From Marinobacter denitrificans (lineage in GTDB: Bacteria; Pseudomonadota; Gammaproteobacteria; Pseudomonadales; Oleiphilaceae), in NCBI RefSeq assembly GCF_008795955.1, contig NZ_VMHN01000006.1:1-64000 (forward strand): DNA of 64,000 nt, read 5' to 3'. Below the pieces are notes generated by a model. It was not told where the DNA came from. It did no database searches and was given only the letters and a program-made list of their open reading frames with translations. Each line of letters begins with the position of its first letter. Position 1 is the first letter of the stretch. The position numbers and the translations under genes were made by a program. This document shows, in pieces, positions 1 through 9,424 of the stretch.

Positions 1-148
1 GATTCTCTATTCTTGCTCAAGACAAAACTCAATTTTCGACGAGTCACTGTCCTGATATTTCGTATCCGAAATACCTCGGCCAGCGCCCACACGAATTACT
101 TGGTCAACTTTTTAAAGAGCGTTCGGGCTTCAAACTATCCCGATCAAG
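1..148 (-). other. 16S rRNA operon leader (rRNA gene lies beyond the left edge)
   Basis: On the minus strand this stretch reads from the P2 promoter through a boxA-like element towards base 1. The text is typical of the spacer just before a 16S gene of Pseudomonas or Marinobacter type, and includes a short hairpin (ATTTCG/CGAAAT, near 59-74). No mature rRNA sequence is inside the window, so the operon identity is inferred from the leader, boxA and tandem strong promoters. Confidence 0.75.
109..120 (-). promoter_or_regulatory. boxA antitermination element of the rRNA leader
   Basis: The minus strand reads GCTCTTTAAAAA, close to the E. coli rrn boxA (TGCTCTTTAACA). It is bound by NusB/S10 in rRNA antitermination. 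It lies about 30 nt downstream of the predicted P2 start, as expected for an rRNA leader. Confidence 0.75.
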
Positions 149-155
149 GCCGCGT

Positions 156-183
156 ATTCTACATCGAATCACCGCCTTGTCAA
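156..183 (-). promoter_or_regulatory. rRNA promoter P2 (sigma-70)
   Basis: The minus strand has a perfect TTGACA (183-178), a 16-nt spacer and TAGAAT (161-156). An AT-rich stretch of about 40 nt lies immediately upstream and looks like an UP element. The predicted start is near 149. The hexamers and the ACGC that follows the -10 are the same as in P1. Confidence 0.85.
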
Positions 184-287
184 CCGCTTTCTGAAGAATT
201 TAAAAACTTGAAATCTTCAATTAATTCAAACGGTTGCCTTTCAATTTCTGACCCGCCTCAGTGGCGTGTCCCTCGAAAGAGATGCGT

Positions 288-315
288 ATTCTACAGAGCT
301 CACTTGAGGTGTCAA
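288..315 (-). promoter_or_regulatory. rRNA promoter P1 (sigma-70)
   Basis: The minus strand has TTGACA (315-310), a 16-nt spacer and TAGAAT (293-288), preceded by an A/T-rich UP-like tract. It starts only 40 bp past the tyrS stop codon. No terminator separates the two, so tyrS transcription may run into the rRNA operon. Confidence 0.85.
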
Positions 316-354
316 CGAGCTTTTGGATATTTTCTCAAAAACCCTGCATTCCGT

Positions 355-1557
355 TCAATCCTTGACCAAAACGCGGGCAATCTTCTTTTTACCTGCCTGG
401 ATGACGCAATCATCGCCAGCTACAAACATCCGCTCATCCGTTACCTGCTCACCATTTATATATACCGCCCCGCGAGCAAACACGTCTTTCGCGGCCTTAC
501 CGTTGCTGGCCAGATTTGCCTCTTTCAGCAATGATACAATGTGCAGTTCGCCGCGCCCGGCCAGGGAAACCTCAACCTCAGGCACGTTCTCGGGTATTTC
601 TCCGAGCCCCACCCGGTTGCCCGCCGACTTGTGGGCCGTTGCAGCCGCTTCGGCGTCATGGAACCGGGTAATGATCTCTTCCGCCAGCAGCTTCTTGTAC
701 TCCTGGGGATTGGCACCATTGTTTACCGCAGCCTGGAATTCCTCCACGTCCGCCAGCGGCCGGAAGCTCAACAGCTCAAAATAACGCCACAGCAAATCAT
801 CCGGCATGGAGAGCAGCTTGGTATACATCTCCCCGGGAGAGTCGTTAACCCCAACATAGTTACCAAGAGACTTCGACATCTTCTGAACGCCATCGAGCCC
901 TTCCAGTATCGGCATAGTCAGGACAACCTGTGGCGACTGCCCGTAATGGCGCTGAAGAATGCGCCCCATAAGAAGGTTGAATTTCTGATCCGTGCCGCCC
1001 AGCTCCACATCTGCTTCGAGCGCCACAGAGTCATAGCCCTGCACAAGCGGATAAAGAAACTCATGGATAGCTATTGGCTGTTCGGCGCGATAGCGCTTCG
1101 TGAAGTCGTCTCGCTCCAGCATGCGCGCTACCGTGTATTGCCCGGCCAGACGAATCATGTCTGCAGCAGAGAGCTTGTTCATCCAGTCGGAATTGAAAAC
1201 CACGCGGGTCTTCGCAGGATCCAGGATTTTGAACACCTGTTCTTTATAGCTGAGGGCATTCTCGGCTACCTGCGCCTCCGTCAGAGGTGGACGCGTCGCG
1301 CTTTTACCAGTGGGATCGCCGATCATGCCGGTGAAGTCCCCAATAAGGAAAATGACTTCGTGACCAAGATCCTGAAACTGGCGCAGCTTGTTGATCAGCA
1401 CGGTATGCCCCAGGTGCAGATCAGGCGCTGTGGGATCAAACCCTGCCTTGATCCTGAGAGGACGCCCCTCCCGGAGCTTTTCAATCAGCGCTTCTTCGGA
1501 AATCAGCTCATCCATGCCGCGCTTTACGACAGCCAGTGCTTCATCAATTGATGCCAT
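355..1557 (-). CDS. tyrS: Tyrosyl-tRNA synthetase
   Basis: This cytoplasmic class I synthetase charges tRNA-Tyr with tyrosine. The 400-aa protein has the HIGH-type motif HLGH (residues 48-51) in a Rossmann fold. It has a KMSKS loop in the form KMSKS rather than KFGKT, which points to the TyrZ-like subgroup, and a C-terminal S4 RNA-binding domain. The start is the ATG at 1557 (MASIDEAL). A longer open frame to 1707 adds 50 residues with no family match. An extended -10 (TGCTATACT) lies 140 bp upstream. Linkage to an rRNA operon and to the M23/anmK genes matches Pseudomonas. Confidence 0.96.
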   Translation of the reverse strand: MASIDEALAVVKRGMDELISEEALIEKLREGRPLRIKAGFDPTAPDLHLGHTVLINKLRQFQDLGHEVIFLIGDFTGMIGDPTGKSATRPPLTEAQVAENALSYKEQVFKILDPAKTRVVFNSDWMNKLSAADMIRLAGQYTVARMLERDDFTKRYRAEQPIAIHEFLYPLVQGYDSVALEADVELGGTDQKFNLLMGRILQRHYGQSPQVVLTMPILEGLDGVQKMSKSLGNYVGVNDSPGEMYTKLLSMPDDLLWRYFELLSFRPLADVEEFQAAVNNGANPQEYKKLLAEEIITRFHDAEAAATAHKSAGNRVGLGEIPENVPEVEVSLAGRGELHIVSLLKEANLASNGKAAKDVFARGAVYINGEQVTDERMFVAGDDCVIQAGKKKIARVLVKD

Positions 1558-1697
1558 GAACCACACACCTTCAATTCTGATGATTTGGGCGGGAAGACGG
1601 TTACAGACCACTACAAAAGAAATCTGTGCGTTACCGGCCTCCCTGTTAAAGTATTCCTGCTCAGATTTTAAACAGGGCCGCGTATTTAAGGCGGGGG

Positions 1698-1706
1698 AGT
1701 ATAGCA
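1698..1706 (-). promoter_or_regulatory. Extended -10 promoter for tyrS
   Basis: The minus strand reads TGCTATACT, an extended -10 (TGn plus TATACT). There is no clear -35. The same TTGCTATACTCCC string occurs ahead of the TPR/barrel gene at 14833-14841, which supports its use as a promoter type in this genome. Confidence 0.5.
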
Positions 1707-1751
1707 ATCCTCGCCCTGGAAATCCGGCCTGAATGCCAGCAACGGTAATGT

Positions 1752-1780
1752 TTGAAGCTGTCCTGAGCCCATTTTATACG
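1752..1780 (+). promoter_or_regulatory. Putative sigma-70 promoter for the M23 peptidase gene
   Basis: TTGAAG (1752-1757), a 17-nt spacer and TATACG (1775-1780) lie about 75 bp ahead of the M23 peptidase gene. The match is moderate. Confidence 0.45.
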
Positions 1781-1854
1781 GTAATCTGTTGGAATATACC
1801 TGAACAACAGCTTTAATTAGGTAGTACAACCTACCGGAATGCCGATCAAAACGG

Positions 1855-3264
1855 ATGCGACACGTGCTGAAAATGTTTCCTAAAACACATATTACCATCG
1901 CCGCTGCGACCAGTGTTGTTGTCGCCGCCGCGATCCTCATGAGCCCAAGTGCCAACGTTGAAGCCAATAGAATGGCCTATGCACTGGATCTTGATGAAGG
2001 CACCGTCAGCGAGTCAGGCAGCCGGCCCGCCAAACCGGCCAAGAGCGATGATAAGCCGATCCCTGATGCCGAGGCAGCCACAGTTACAGAAAAACCGGAG
2101 CTGACCGAAGCACTCGATACTGCTGCTACCGTTGCGGAGGCCAGCGAGCCTGAGCTGCAATGGCAAGAGTACAAGATCAAGCCCGGCGATACTCTGTCTG
2201 GCCTTTTCGGCAAAGCCGGATTCAATGATGGCATCATGCTGTCGGTTATTCATGGCGACGGCGAGGCAGACAAACTTCAGCGGCTTTATGCGGGCGAAAC
2301 CATTTCCTTCGCCACCGATGACGCCGGTGAACTGACAGCGATTGACCTTCAGCGCAATCTGCTTGAGACCCTCCGCGTCGAAAAGACCGAAGACGGCTTT
2401 AAAGGTGAGACGGTTGTACGTGAACCGGACGTAAAACCGGCCTTTGCCTCCGGCGTTATTGACGGCTCGCTTTATGTTGCTGCGCGGCAAGCCGGAATGT
2501 CAGACAGGCTGGCCATGGAAATGACAGGCATCTTCGGCTGGAATATCGACTTCGTTTACGATGTGCGTAAGGGAGACCGGTTTGAAGTGGTTTACGAAGA
2601 GCTTTACCTGGACGGCGAAAAGTTCGACACCGGCAATATTATCTCCGCCCGCTTCGTTAACCGGGGCAAGGATGTCATTGCCCTGCAGTACACCGACAGC
2701 AATGGCGACACCGATTACTACAGCCCCGACGGCAGCAGTATGCGCAAGGCGTTCCTGAGAACCCCCATCAACGCGCGTGTTTCGTCCTCATTTAACCTGC
2801 AGCGCCGCCACCCTGTACTGGACGTGGTTCGCCCTCACGAAGGCACAGACTACGCCGCGCCTCCGGGAACTCCGATCAAGGCAGCCGGTCACGGCCGGGT
2901 TCAGTTTGCCGGCTGGAAAGGCGGTTATGGACGCACCGTTATTCTCAAGCACGGTGACAACATCACCACCCTCTATGCCCACATGAGCCGTCTTGGCAAA
3001 GGCATAAAAACCGGAACACGGGTAAAACAGGGCGACACCATCGGCCACGTGGGGTCATCCGGTATGGTAACCGGCCCCCATCTTCATTATGAGTTCCGGG
3101 TAAATGGATCGCCAAGAAACTCCCGGACGGTGAAACTTCCCGATGCCAAACCGGTACCGCAGACTGAAATGGCCCGCTTCAAAAAACACGCCGACCAGCA
3201 GGTGGCAAAGTTCGAGCTGTTCCGCCAGGATTACCAGCAACTGGCGCTGGCCGCAGAAGAATAA
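1855..3264 (+). CDS. OapA/LysM-type M23 family metallopeptidase
   Basis: This is a predicted envelope peptidoglycan endopeptidase or regulator. The 469-aa protein has an N-terminal signal anchor (roughly residues 12-30) and a low-complexity linker. A LysM-like OapA domain follows (YKIKPGDTLSGLF, about 105-150). The C-terminal LytM/M23 domain keeps its zinc ligands in HEGTDYAAP and GPHLHYEF. Neither possible start (1855 or the in-frame ATG at 1873) has a clear ribosome site. The gene is directly followed by anmK, 3 nt away, which links cell-wall cleavage with recycling as in Pseudomonas. Confidence 0.9.
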   Translation: MRHVLKMFPKTHITIAAATSVVVAAAILMSPSANVEANRMAYALDLDEGTVSESGSRPAKPAKSDDKPIPDAEAATVTEKPELTEALDTAATVAEASEPELQWQEYKIKPGDTLSGLFGKAGFNDGIMLSVIHGDGEADKLQRLYAGETISFATDDAGELTAIDLQRNLLETLRVEKTEDGFKGETVVREPDVKPAFASGVIDGSLYVAARQAGMSDRLAMEMTGIFGWNIDFVYDVRKGDRFEVVYEELYLDGEKFDTGNIISARFVNRGKDVIALQYTDSNGDTDYYSPDGSSMRKAFLRTPINARVSSSFNLQRRHPVLDVVRPHEGTDYAAPPGTPIKAAGHGRVQFAGWKGGYGRTVILKHGDNITTLYAHMSRLGKGIKTGTRVKQGDTIGHVGSSGMVTGPHLHYEFRVNGSPRNSRTVKLPDAKPVPQTEMARFKKHADQQVAKFELFRQDYQQLALAAEE

Positions 3265-3267
3265 GGC

Positions 3268-4365
3268 ATGGAAGCCTGGATAGGACTCATGTCCGGCACC
3301 AGTATGGATGGCATTGATGCCATACTGGTGTCGTTCGAGGACCGACAAATCCGGATTCACGCCACTCACACTACCGACTACCCGGACGACATCCGTCAGC
3401 GCCTTGCCAACCTCAGCCAGAACCGCGGCACTCCTGATGACCTTGGAGAACTGGACCACACTACCGGCTCCCTGTTTGCCCTGGCGGCCAGCAGTGTCAG
3501 AGAAAAGGCGGGCCTTCCCCCTTCCTCGATTGTGGCCATCGGCAGCCACGGGCAGACGCTCCGACATCAGCCAGACGGCTCAGAGCCTTTTTCAATCCAG
3601 ATTGGCGACCCTTCCCTCATTGCAGAACGTACCGGCATAACCACCGTTGCTGACTTCCGACGTCGTGATCTTGCGGCGGGAGGACAGGGCGCGCCGCTGG
3701 TGCCAGCCTTCCACAGAGCATTCTTCAGTGCTACAGGAGAGGACCGCTGCATTCTAAATCTTGGCGGCATTGCCAATATCACCCACCTGCCCGCTGGGCA
3801 TAAGGCGCCCGTTACCGGTTTCGATACCGGACCTGCCAATGCACTGATGGATGCCTGGTGCCTGGACCAGACCGGCCGCGCTTACGACAAGGATGGCGCC
3901 TGGGCGGATGAAGGCATTGTTGACCAGAGCCTGCTGGGAGACATGCTTTCCGAGGCCTATTTTTTGCGGCAACCACCGAAAAGCACCGGCACGGAAAGGT
4001 TTAATCTGGAGTGGTTAAAGGTACTCCTGAACCGGCATCCGGACCTGTCCGGCGCAGATGTGCAGAGGACCCTGCTGGAACTGACTGCCGTCACCGTCGC
4101 GCAGCAGATACCACCTTCCCCGGGGATGACGATCTTCGTATGCGGTGGGGGAGCCAGAAACAAGGTACTTATGCGGGAACTTCAACGAACCTGCAGCCCT
4201 TTACGCATCGCTTCTACCGCAGAGCTGGGCCTGGACCCACAATGGGTAGAGCCCGCGGCGTTTGCCTGGCTGGCGAGCCAGACACTGGCCAGAAAACCGG
4301 GAAACCTGCCAGAAGTAACGGGAGCAAGCGGAGAGAGAATTCTGGGCGCAGTCTATTACGCCTGA
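3268..4365 (+). CDS. anmK: Anhydro-N-acetylmuramic acid kinase
   Basis: AnmK phosphorylates and opens 1,6-anhydro-MurNAc to MurNAc-6-phosphate in peptidoglycan recycling. The 365-aa length is normal. The N-terminus has the family signature GLMSGTSMDGIDA, with the ATP-binding motif GTSMDG. LNLGGIANIT and the FDTGPANALMD segment carry further conserved residues. The gene starts 3 nt after the M23 peptidase stop, so the two are probably co-transcribed. It converges on erpA. Confidence 0.96.
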   Translation: MEAWIGLMSGTSMDGIDAILVSFEDRQIRIHATHTTDYPDDIRQRLANLSQNRGTPDDLGELDHTTGSLFALAASSVREKAGLPPSSIVAIGSHGQTLRHQPDGSEPFSIQIGDPSLIAERTGITTVADFRRRDLAAGGQGAPLVPAFHRAFFSATGEDRCILNLGGIANITHLPAGHKAPVTGFDTGPANALMDAWCLDQTGRAYDKDGAWADEGIVDQSLLGDMLSEAYFLRQPPKSTGTERFNLEWLKVLLNRHPDLSGADVQRTLLELTAVTVAQQIPPSPGMTIFVCGGGARNKVLMRELQRTCSPLRIASTAELGLDPQWVEPAAFAWLASQTLARKPGNLPEVTGASGERILGAVYYA

Positions 4366-4386
4366 TCTGATACACCTGAAAGGCAA

Positions 4387-4740
4387 TCAGATGGAGAAGG
4401 AGCTGCCGCAGCCACACGTTGAACTCGCGTTGGGGTTCTGCACGACGAACTGCGAACCCTGGAGCCCTTCCTGATAATCCACGGTTGCCCCGACCAGATA
4501 CTGGTAGCTCATGGGGTCCACCAGCAACATCACACCATCCTTTTCAATAACAGTGTCTTCGTCGTCCTGAGCTTCGTCAAACGAGAATCCGTACTGAAAA
4601 CCAGAGCAGCCGCCACCGGTTACAAACACGCGAAGCTTGAGGTCAGAGTTACCCTCTTCCTCAACAAGATCACGCACTTTGGCCACCGCGCTGTCACTGA
4701 AAAATACCGGTGTGATTGCCTGTTGCTGAACTACACTCAA
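4387..4740 (-). CDS. erpA: Iron-sulfur cluster insertion protein ErpA
   Basis: ErpA is an A-type carrier that delivers [4Fe-4S] clusters to apoproteins such as IspG/IspH. The 117-aa protein has the three conserved cysteines, one in GGGCSGF and two in the C-terminal CGCGSSFSI. The start is a TTG at 4740, well placed behind GGAGG (spacing 5). No ATG is available near the expected N-terminus. It is the last gene of the leftward argC-DUF6776-bactofilin set. Confidence 0.95.
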   Translation of the reverse strand: MSVVQQQAITPVFFSDSAVAKVRDLVEEEGNSDLKLRVFVTGGGCSGFQYGFSFDEAQDDEDTVIEKDGVMLLVDPMSYQYLVGATVDYQEGLQGSQFVVQNPNASSTCGCGSSFSI

Positions 4741-4805
4741 GTCCGCCTCCGGTTTGCCACGAAAAAATCTGACCTGATTATCGTATTCCTGACTAAAACA
4801 ATCAA

Positions 4806-5279
4806 CTATTCCTTGTCGGGTGCAGCTGCAGCTCCGGAGCCTTCAGCTTTGTTTTCGTCAGCTACCCCTGCTCGTGGCTGCTGCTTGTCTCGGCCAAGCA
4901 GGCCAACCGGTTCGTTCTGGTGAACCAGGCTGCCGTTCACCGAGGCTCCCATGGCCATCTCGATCAGATTGTAATAGACGTTACCGTGGATGGAGGCTTT
5001 CTCGGCCAGTTCAAGGTGTGTGGAGGCGTAGACATCCCCATGCACTGTGCCGTTGATTATGACGTGAGGGGCTACGATATCGCCTTCTACAGAGCCCACT
5101 TCAGAGACCCTGAGCACGGCATCGCCGCCCTCTTCCGCAACCACTCGGCCACGTATGGTCCCGTCGACGTGAAGCCCGCCGGAGAAATGTACATCCCCCT
5201 CCACCGTGGTGCGGGATGAAACGAGGGTGTCAAAGTTCCCGCTGGGGCGGCGGGGTTTCTGTTTCTTCTTGCCAAGCAT
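4806..5279 (-). CDS. Bactofilin (polymer-forming cytoskeletal protein)
   Basis: The 157-aa protein has the bactofilin core, a right-handed beta-helix of hydrophobic/glycine repeats (for example [13 protein letters not shown] and [13 protein letters not shown], about residues 20-110). It is flanked by a basic N-terminus ([10 protein letters not shown]) and a disordered acidic, alanine-rich tail. Bactofilins polymerise without nucleotide and often organise cell-wall enzymes at the inner membrane. The ATG at 5279 is 1 nt from the stop of the upstream DUF6776 gene, so translation is probably coupled. Confidence 0.9.
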   Translation of the reverse strand: MLGKKKQKPRRPSGNFDTLVSSRTTVEGDVHFSGGLHVDGTIRGRVVAEEGGDAVLRVSEVGSVEGDIVAPHVIINGTVHGDVYASTHLELAEKASIHGNVYYNLIEMAMGASVNGSLVHQNEPVGLLGRDKQQPRAGVADENKAEGSGAAAAPDKE

Positions 5280-5280
5280 G

Positions 5281-6021
5281 TCAGTTCTCCGTTAGTTCAT
5301 CCCAGTCAAATGTACGTTCCGCCTGGGACGATTTACTGCCTTCGGCACGGGCCACCACCTGAAGCTCAAGGGGTTCAAAGCCATCCGGTAGCCGCAGCAG
5401 ACCTTCAATATCCTGGAAATACCGGAAGCGGAATCGAACCCCAAGATCATCAATATCTTCGGAAAGATCCCGCAGGGCGATAACTTCTTTCTCTTCATTG
5501 CGTATGCCGATAACGTTCACAGCAACCACCCCCGCAATATAGCTCTTGTTATCGCCCACCTGGGTTAACACTAGTTTGAAATTGTAGGTGCCCTCCTGTC
5601 TCGCGCTTTGCATAGCCAGGCGATCAACCTGCAGCCCTTTGCTGGTTTCCGAAGGTGCCATAATGTTTTTATAGAATGTCAGGTCGGCTTTCAGTGACGC
5701 AATCTGTGTTTCCAGCGCCACAATGGTCCTGCGTGCCTGGTTCAGGGCCTGGGCGTCGATGGTTCGCCCCCGCTCAAGGTTAACAAGTTGCTGGCTGGCC
5801 TCCCTGTTCTGATCCCGAAGTTGCTCGACCTGCTCTTCTAGACGATCACGGGATTCTTCGGCCGTCGAAAACCGGAACCCACCCTGGGCCATGCCCGTGA
5901 TGTAACCGAGCACCGCGGCAGTTATCGAAAATGCCAGCAGAATCAGCGTACGGCGAAGCCGATAGCCCGGGCGGTGGCGAATTACAACGTATTCTTCAGC
6001 GGGTTTTCTGGGTTCACTCAC
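5281..6021 (-). CDS. DUF6776 family membrane-anchored coiled-coil protein
   Basis: The 246-aa protein has a short basic cytoplasmic N-terminus and one membrane segment (LILLAFSITAAVLGYITGM, about residues 31-50). A coiled coil rich in E, Q and R follows (about 55-120), then a C-terminal domain of unknown role. It begins with a GTG close to the end of argC and abuts the bactofilin gene, as the Pseudomonas homologue does. A role as membrane partner of the bactofilin is an inference from position. Confidence 0.8.
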   Translation of the reverse strand: MSEPRKPAEEYVVIRHRPGYRLRRTLILLAFSITAAVLGYITGMAQGGFRFSTAEESRDRLEEQVEQLRDQNREASQQLVNLERGRTIDAQALNQARRTIVALETQIASLKADLTFYKNIMAPSETSKGLQVDRLAMQSARQEGTYNFKLVLTQVGDNKSYIAGVVAVNVIGIRNEEKEVIALRDLSEDIDDLGVRFRFRYFQDIEGLLRLPDGFEPLELQVVARAEGSKSSQAERTFDWDELTEN

Positions 6022-6030
6022 CGGACGGAC

Positions 6031-7068
6031 CTATGGCAGCAACGCGGGCGCTTCCAGCCCCATGGTTTCCTGCAGACCGAACATGATATTCATGTTCTGG
6101 ATGGCCTGGCCCGCTGCTCCTTTAACCAGGTTATCGATAACCGATGAAACGATAACAATATTGCTCTGTTCCTGCCGGTGGAGCGCCATGCGGCAATGGT
6201 TGGCACCTCGAACACTGCGGGTTTCGGGGTGGCTGCCAAAGGGCATCACATCCACAAATGGCTCATCCCGGAACCGCTCTTCGTAGAGCGCCTGCAAACG
6301 ATCAAAATCCGCAGGGTTATGCAGCTCCGCATACAGCGTGGCTTCAATGCCCCGGATCATGGGAATCAGGTGGGGAACAAAGGTTACACCAACATCGCTA
6401 CCGGCCGCCTGGGACAGCCCCTGTCGAATTTCCGGAAGATGCCGGTGGCCAGATGCGCCGTAGGCTTTGAAGCTTTCGCCCACCTCACCATGCAACATAC
6501 CGATCTTGCCCTGGCGCCCGGCGCCACTGGCACCTGACTTGGCATCGGCAATCAGTCGTGACGGATCAACCAGCCCGCTTTCCAGCAAAGGCAGAAAACC
6601 CAACTGAACCGCTGTCGGATAACAGCCGGGATTGGCGACCAACTGGGCGGTGCGAATCTCTTCCCTCACTACTTCCGGCAGGCCATAAACCGCCTTTTCT
6701 GCCCACTCGGGACTCTCGTGGGGCATGCCGTACCAGCTGGCCCAGACATCCAGATCCTTCAGTCGGAAATCTGCTGAAAGATCCACTACGCGCGTACCTG
6801 CAGCCATCAATTCCGGCATCATTCGCATTGCCACGCCATGGGGGGTCGCAAAGAAAACGAGGTCGCAGGCAGTCAGGGTTTCGAGAGCAGGCTCTGAAAA
6901 CGCCAGGTCGTAATGGCCACGCAGGTTCGGATACATGTCGGCCACCGGCATGCCCGCCTCAGAGCGTGATGTAATACAGCTCACGGTTACTTCCGGGTGA
7001 ACCGCCAGGATTCTCAGAAGCTCAACACCGGTATAACCGGTTCCACCTACAATGCCTACTTTTATCAC
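6031..7068 (-). CDS. argC: N-acetyl-gamma-glutamyl-phosphate reductase
   Basis: ArgC is the NADPH-dependent reductase of the third step of arginine synthesis. The 345-aa protein has the nucleotide-binding [17 protein letters not shown] at the N-terminus. The catalytic cysteine is in [14 protein letters not shown] (about residue 149), and the late HRHLPEI motif is present. It heads the leftward operon running through DUF6776, the bactofilin and erpA. The role fit is tight in size and motifs. Confidence 0.97.
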   Translation of the reverse strand: MIKVGIVGGTGYTGVELLRILAVHPEVTVSCITSRSEAGMPVADMYPNLRGHYDLAFSEPALETLTACDLVFFATPHGVAMRMMPELMAAGTRVVDLSADFRLKDLDVWASWYGMPHESPEWAEKAVYGLPEVVREEIRTAQLVANPGCYPTAVQLGFLPLLESGLVDPSRLIADAKSGASGAGRQGKIGMLHGEVGESFKAYGASGHRHLPEIRQGLSQAAGSDVGVTFVPHLIPMIRGIEATLYAELHNPADFDRLQALYEERFRDEPFVDVMPFGSHPETRSVRGANHCRMALHRQEQSNIVIVSSVIDNLVKGAAGQAIQNMNIMFGLQETMGLEAPALLP

Positions 7069-7202
7069 CAGTTACTCCAGCTACAAATCAGGTTCCCGAA
7101 AGCCCTATAGTCTAACATGATAAACCAATGACTTATTGCAGCCCCATCAGCGCCGGTTACAATATCGTCAGGAAACCACTCACATCCGGAAACCCGGCGT
7201 TC

Positions 7203-8987
7203 ATGCGTAAACTCTGGCACAAGACTACCGCGAACCTGATCCCAGTTTTCCGCCGCCGGTTATCCGGTGTGGATGCACTGCCACAACTGGCGGTTCTTGG
7301 CCTGCTGTCCGGGTTGGTTACGGGTGGCGTGATCCTGCTTTTCCGGCTGGCCATCGAATGGCCGCTGGAATACTTCCTGCCGGGCGAAGGTTCGGAATCC
7401 TTTGAAGAACTGGACATTCTCACCCGGGCAATTCTTCCCCTCGGGGGCGCCGTCGGGCTCGGGCTGCTGATGCACAATCTTGCCACTCATGACCGCAAGG
7501 TCGGCATTGTGCACGTGATGGAACGCCTCAACTATCATCAGGGATATATTTCCATGCGCAGTGCCCTGGTCCAGTTTATAACGGGGGTCAGCACGGTGGT
7601 CACCGGTCAGTCGGCGGGCCGGGAGGGCCCGGCGGTCCATCTTGGCGCCGCCTTTTCGAGCCTCATGGGCCAGTGGATGAGACTGCCCAACAACAGCATT
7701 CGCACGCTGGTCGCCTGCGGTTGCGCTGCTGCCATCTCTGCGTCATTCAACACGCCGATTTCCGGCGTTATCTTCGCCATGGAAGTGGTGATGATGGAAT
7801 ATACCATCGCCGGCTTCACGCCTATCATCCTGGCTTCCGTATCAGCTGCCGTGGTGAGCCAGGCCATGTACGGGTCCGAGGTTGCCTTCAGCGTACCACC
7901 GTTGACCATGAACTCACTGCTGGAGATCCCATGGATTATCGCGATCGCCATTATTATCGGAGTGGCTGCGGCGGCGTTCATACAGCTGGTGGACACGACC
8001 GGACGCCACCATCATCGCCCGGTATTGCTGCGGCTGACCGTGGCAGGGCTTCTCATGGTTCCGTTTGCGATGGTGGTGCCGGAAGTCATGGGGATCGGAT
8101 ACGACACAGTCCAGTTCACTCTCGATAATCAACTGCCGTTCTGGCTTCTGCTCGGTGCCGGCATTGCAAAGCTGCTCATTACATCCGTGACGATTGGTCT
8201 CGGCATGCCCAGCGGGGTGATTGGCCCTACACTGTTTATGGGGGCTACACTGGGCGGCGCCATGGGCCTGATTGGCGCTCAGATTTTCCCGGATACAGCC
8301 TCATCCGTAGGTTTCTATGCGATGCTGGGCATGGGCGCCATGATGGGAGCCGTGCTGCAGGCGCCGCTTGCAGCCCTGATGGCTCTGATGGAGCTGACCA
8401 GGAACCCGAACATCATCCTGCCGGGCATGTTGGTGATTACCACGGCGAGCCTGGTGACCAGTGAGGCTTTTGGCAAGAAATCGCTGTTCCTGACCATTCT
8501 CAAAAGCCAGGGGCTGAGCTACCAGAACTCCCCGGTGATCCAGGCGCTGCGGCGGGTTTCCGTTGGGGCCATCATGGACAGGAGTATTCTTCGCACCGAA
8601 CGCTTTCTCTCCAGGGAAGAGGCTGGCAAGATTCTGAAATCCGAGCCCAAATGGCTGGTAGTGGAAGGCAGTAACGGACCCACCGCCCTTCTGCCTGCCG
8701 TGGACCTCGCGCGCTACCTGGAAGATACCAAACCCTCGGCCAGCCGTGAGCAGGAAGACGAAGAGGCAGCTCCGGAACAGGTGGACCTTATGGACATTCC
8801 CGCGAATCGCCGGGATATTGCCCCAGTGCAATACCAGGCCACGCTGGAAGAGGCACTGAACGAGTTTGAGCACACCAGCGTAGAAGCCCTTTATGTTCAG
8901 CGCCACGTTGCCCCGATGATTCAGCGCGTCTACGGCGTGGTACTGAAATCCGATATCGAAAGCTACTACCAATACCGACGGAGTTAA
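7203..8987 (+). CDS. CLC-type chloride channel or H+/Cl- antiporter
   Basis: The 594-aa inner-membrane protein of the CLC family has about ten or more hydrophobic segments. It has the gating glutamate in GREGPAVHLG (E141) and the later ion-path motif PSGVIGPTLF. The last roughly 120 residues form a cytoplasmic region with CBS-like character. The ATG at 7203 (MRKLWHK) is preferred; an upstream ATG at 7128 adds 25 non-hydrophobic residues. Neither has a strong ribosome site. The hemJ start follows 3 nt after the stop. Whether it works as channel or antiporter cannot be told from sequence alone. Confidence 0.93.
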   Translation: MRKLWHKTTANLIPVFRRRLSGVDALPQLAVLGLLSGLVTGGVILLFRLAIEWPLEYFLPGEGSESFEELDILTRAILPLGGAVGLGLLMHNLATHDRKVGIVHVMERLNYHQGYISMRSALVQFITGVSTVVTGQSAGREGPAVHLGAAFSSLMGQWMRLPNNSIRTLVACGCAAAISASFNTPISGVIFAMEVVMMEYTIAGFTPIILASVSAAVVSQAMYGSEVAFSVPPLTMNSLLEIPWIIAIAIIIGVAAAAFIQLVDTTGRHHHRPVLLRLTVAGLLMVPFAMVVPEVMGIGYDTVQFTLDNQLPFWLLLGAGIAKLLITSVTIGLGMPSGVIGPTLFMGATLGGAMGLIGAQIFPDTASSVGFYAMLGMGAMMGAVLQAPLAALMALMELTRNPNIILPGMLVITTASLVTSEAFGKKSLFLTILKSQGLSYQNSPVIQALRRVSVGAIMDRSILRTERFLSREEAGKILKSEPKWLVVEGSNGPTALLPAVDLARYLEDTKPSASREQEDEEAAPEQVDLMDIPANRRDIAPVQYQATLEEALNEFEHTSVEALYVQRHVAPMIQRVYGVVLKSDIESYYQYRRS

Positions 8988-8990
8988 CCA

Positions 8991-9413
8991 ATGCTTTGGG
9001 TCAAAGCCCTGCATATTATTTCAATAGTGTGCTGGTTCGCCGGCATTTTTTATCTGCCCCGGCTGTTTGTCTACCACGCCGCATGTGAGGACGAACCCGG
9101 GCGGGAACGCTTCAAGATTATGGAGCGCAAACTCTATCGGGGGATCACCACCCCATCCATGGTAGCGACGGTCATTTTTGGGGCCTGGCTCATCGGTTAC
9201 AATGTTCAGGGTTACATGAGCCAGGGCTGGCTGCATGCCAAATTGCTACTGGTGGTTCTGTTGATTGGGTACCATTTCTACTGCGGCCACCTGGTGAAAG
9301 TGTTCCGCGATGACAACAACACCCGTAGCCACATATTCTATCGCTGGTTCAACGAGATACCGGTTCTGGTGCTGGTGGCCGTTGTTATTCTCGCTGTTGT
9401 TAAACCATTCTGA
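8991..9413 (+). CDS. hemJ: Protoporphyrinogen IX oxidase HemJ
   Basis: The 140-aa protein has four predicted membrane helices. The conserved histidine in VKALHIISIVCWFAGIFYLP and the later YHFYCG motif are typical of HemJ (UPF0093). HemJ converts protoporphyrinogen IX to protoporphyrin IX in organisms without HemG/HemY. GGAG lies 7 nt before the ATG, inside the end of the CLC gene. hemL, an early heme gene, is 1.5 kb downstream on the same strand, which supports a heme role. Confidence 0.9.
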   Translation: MLWVKALHIISIVCWFAGIFYLPRLFVYHAACEDEPGRERFKIMERKLYRGITTPSMVATVIFGAWLIGYNVQGYMSQGWLHAKLLLVVLLIGYHFYCGHLVKVFRDDNNTRSHIFYRWFNEIPVLVLVAVVILAVVKPF

Positions 9414-9424
9414 GGAGCCTGACC

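Noticed and set aside
541..1551. 336-aa plus-strand open frame opposite tyrS
   Set aside because: It is a shadow of tyrS in a GC-rich gene; no family motifs and no ribosome site.
9414..9424. TPP riboswitch ahead of thiD
   Set aside because: There is no room between hemJ and thiD and no THI-box text in the hemJ 3' end.
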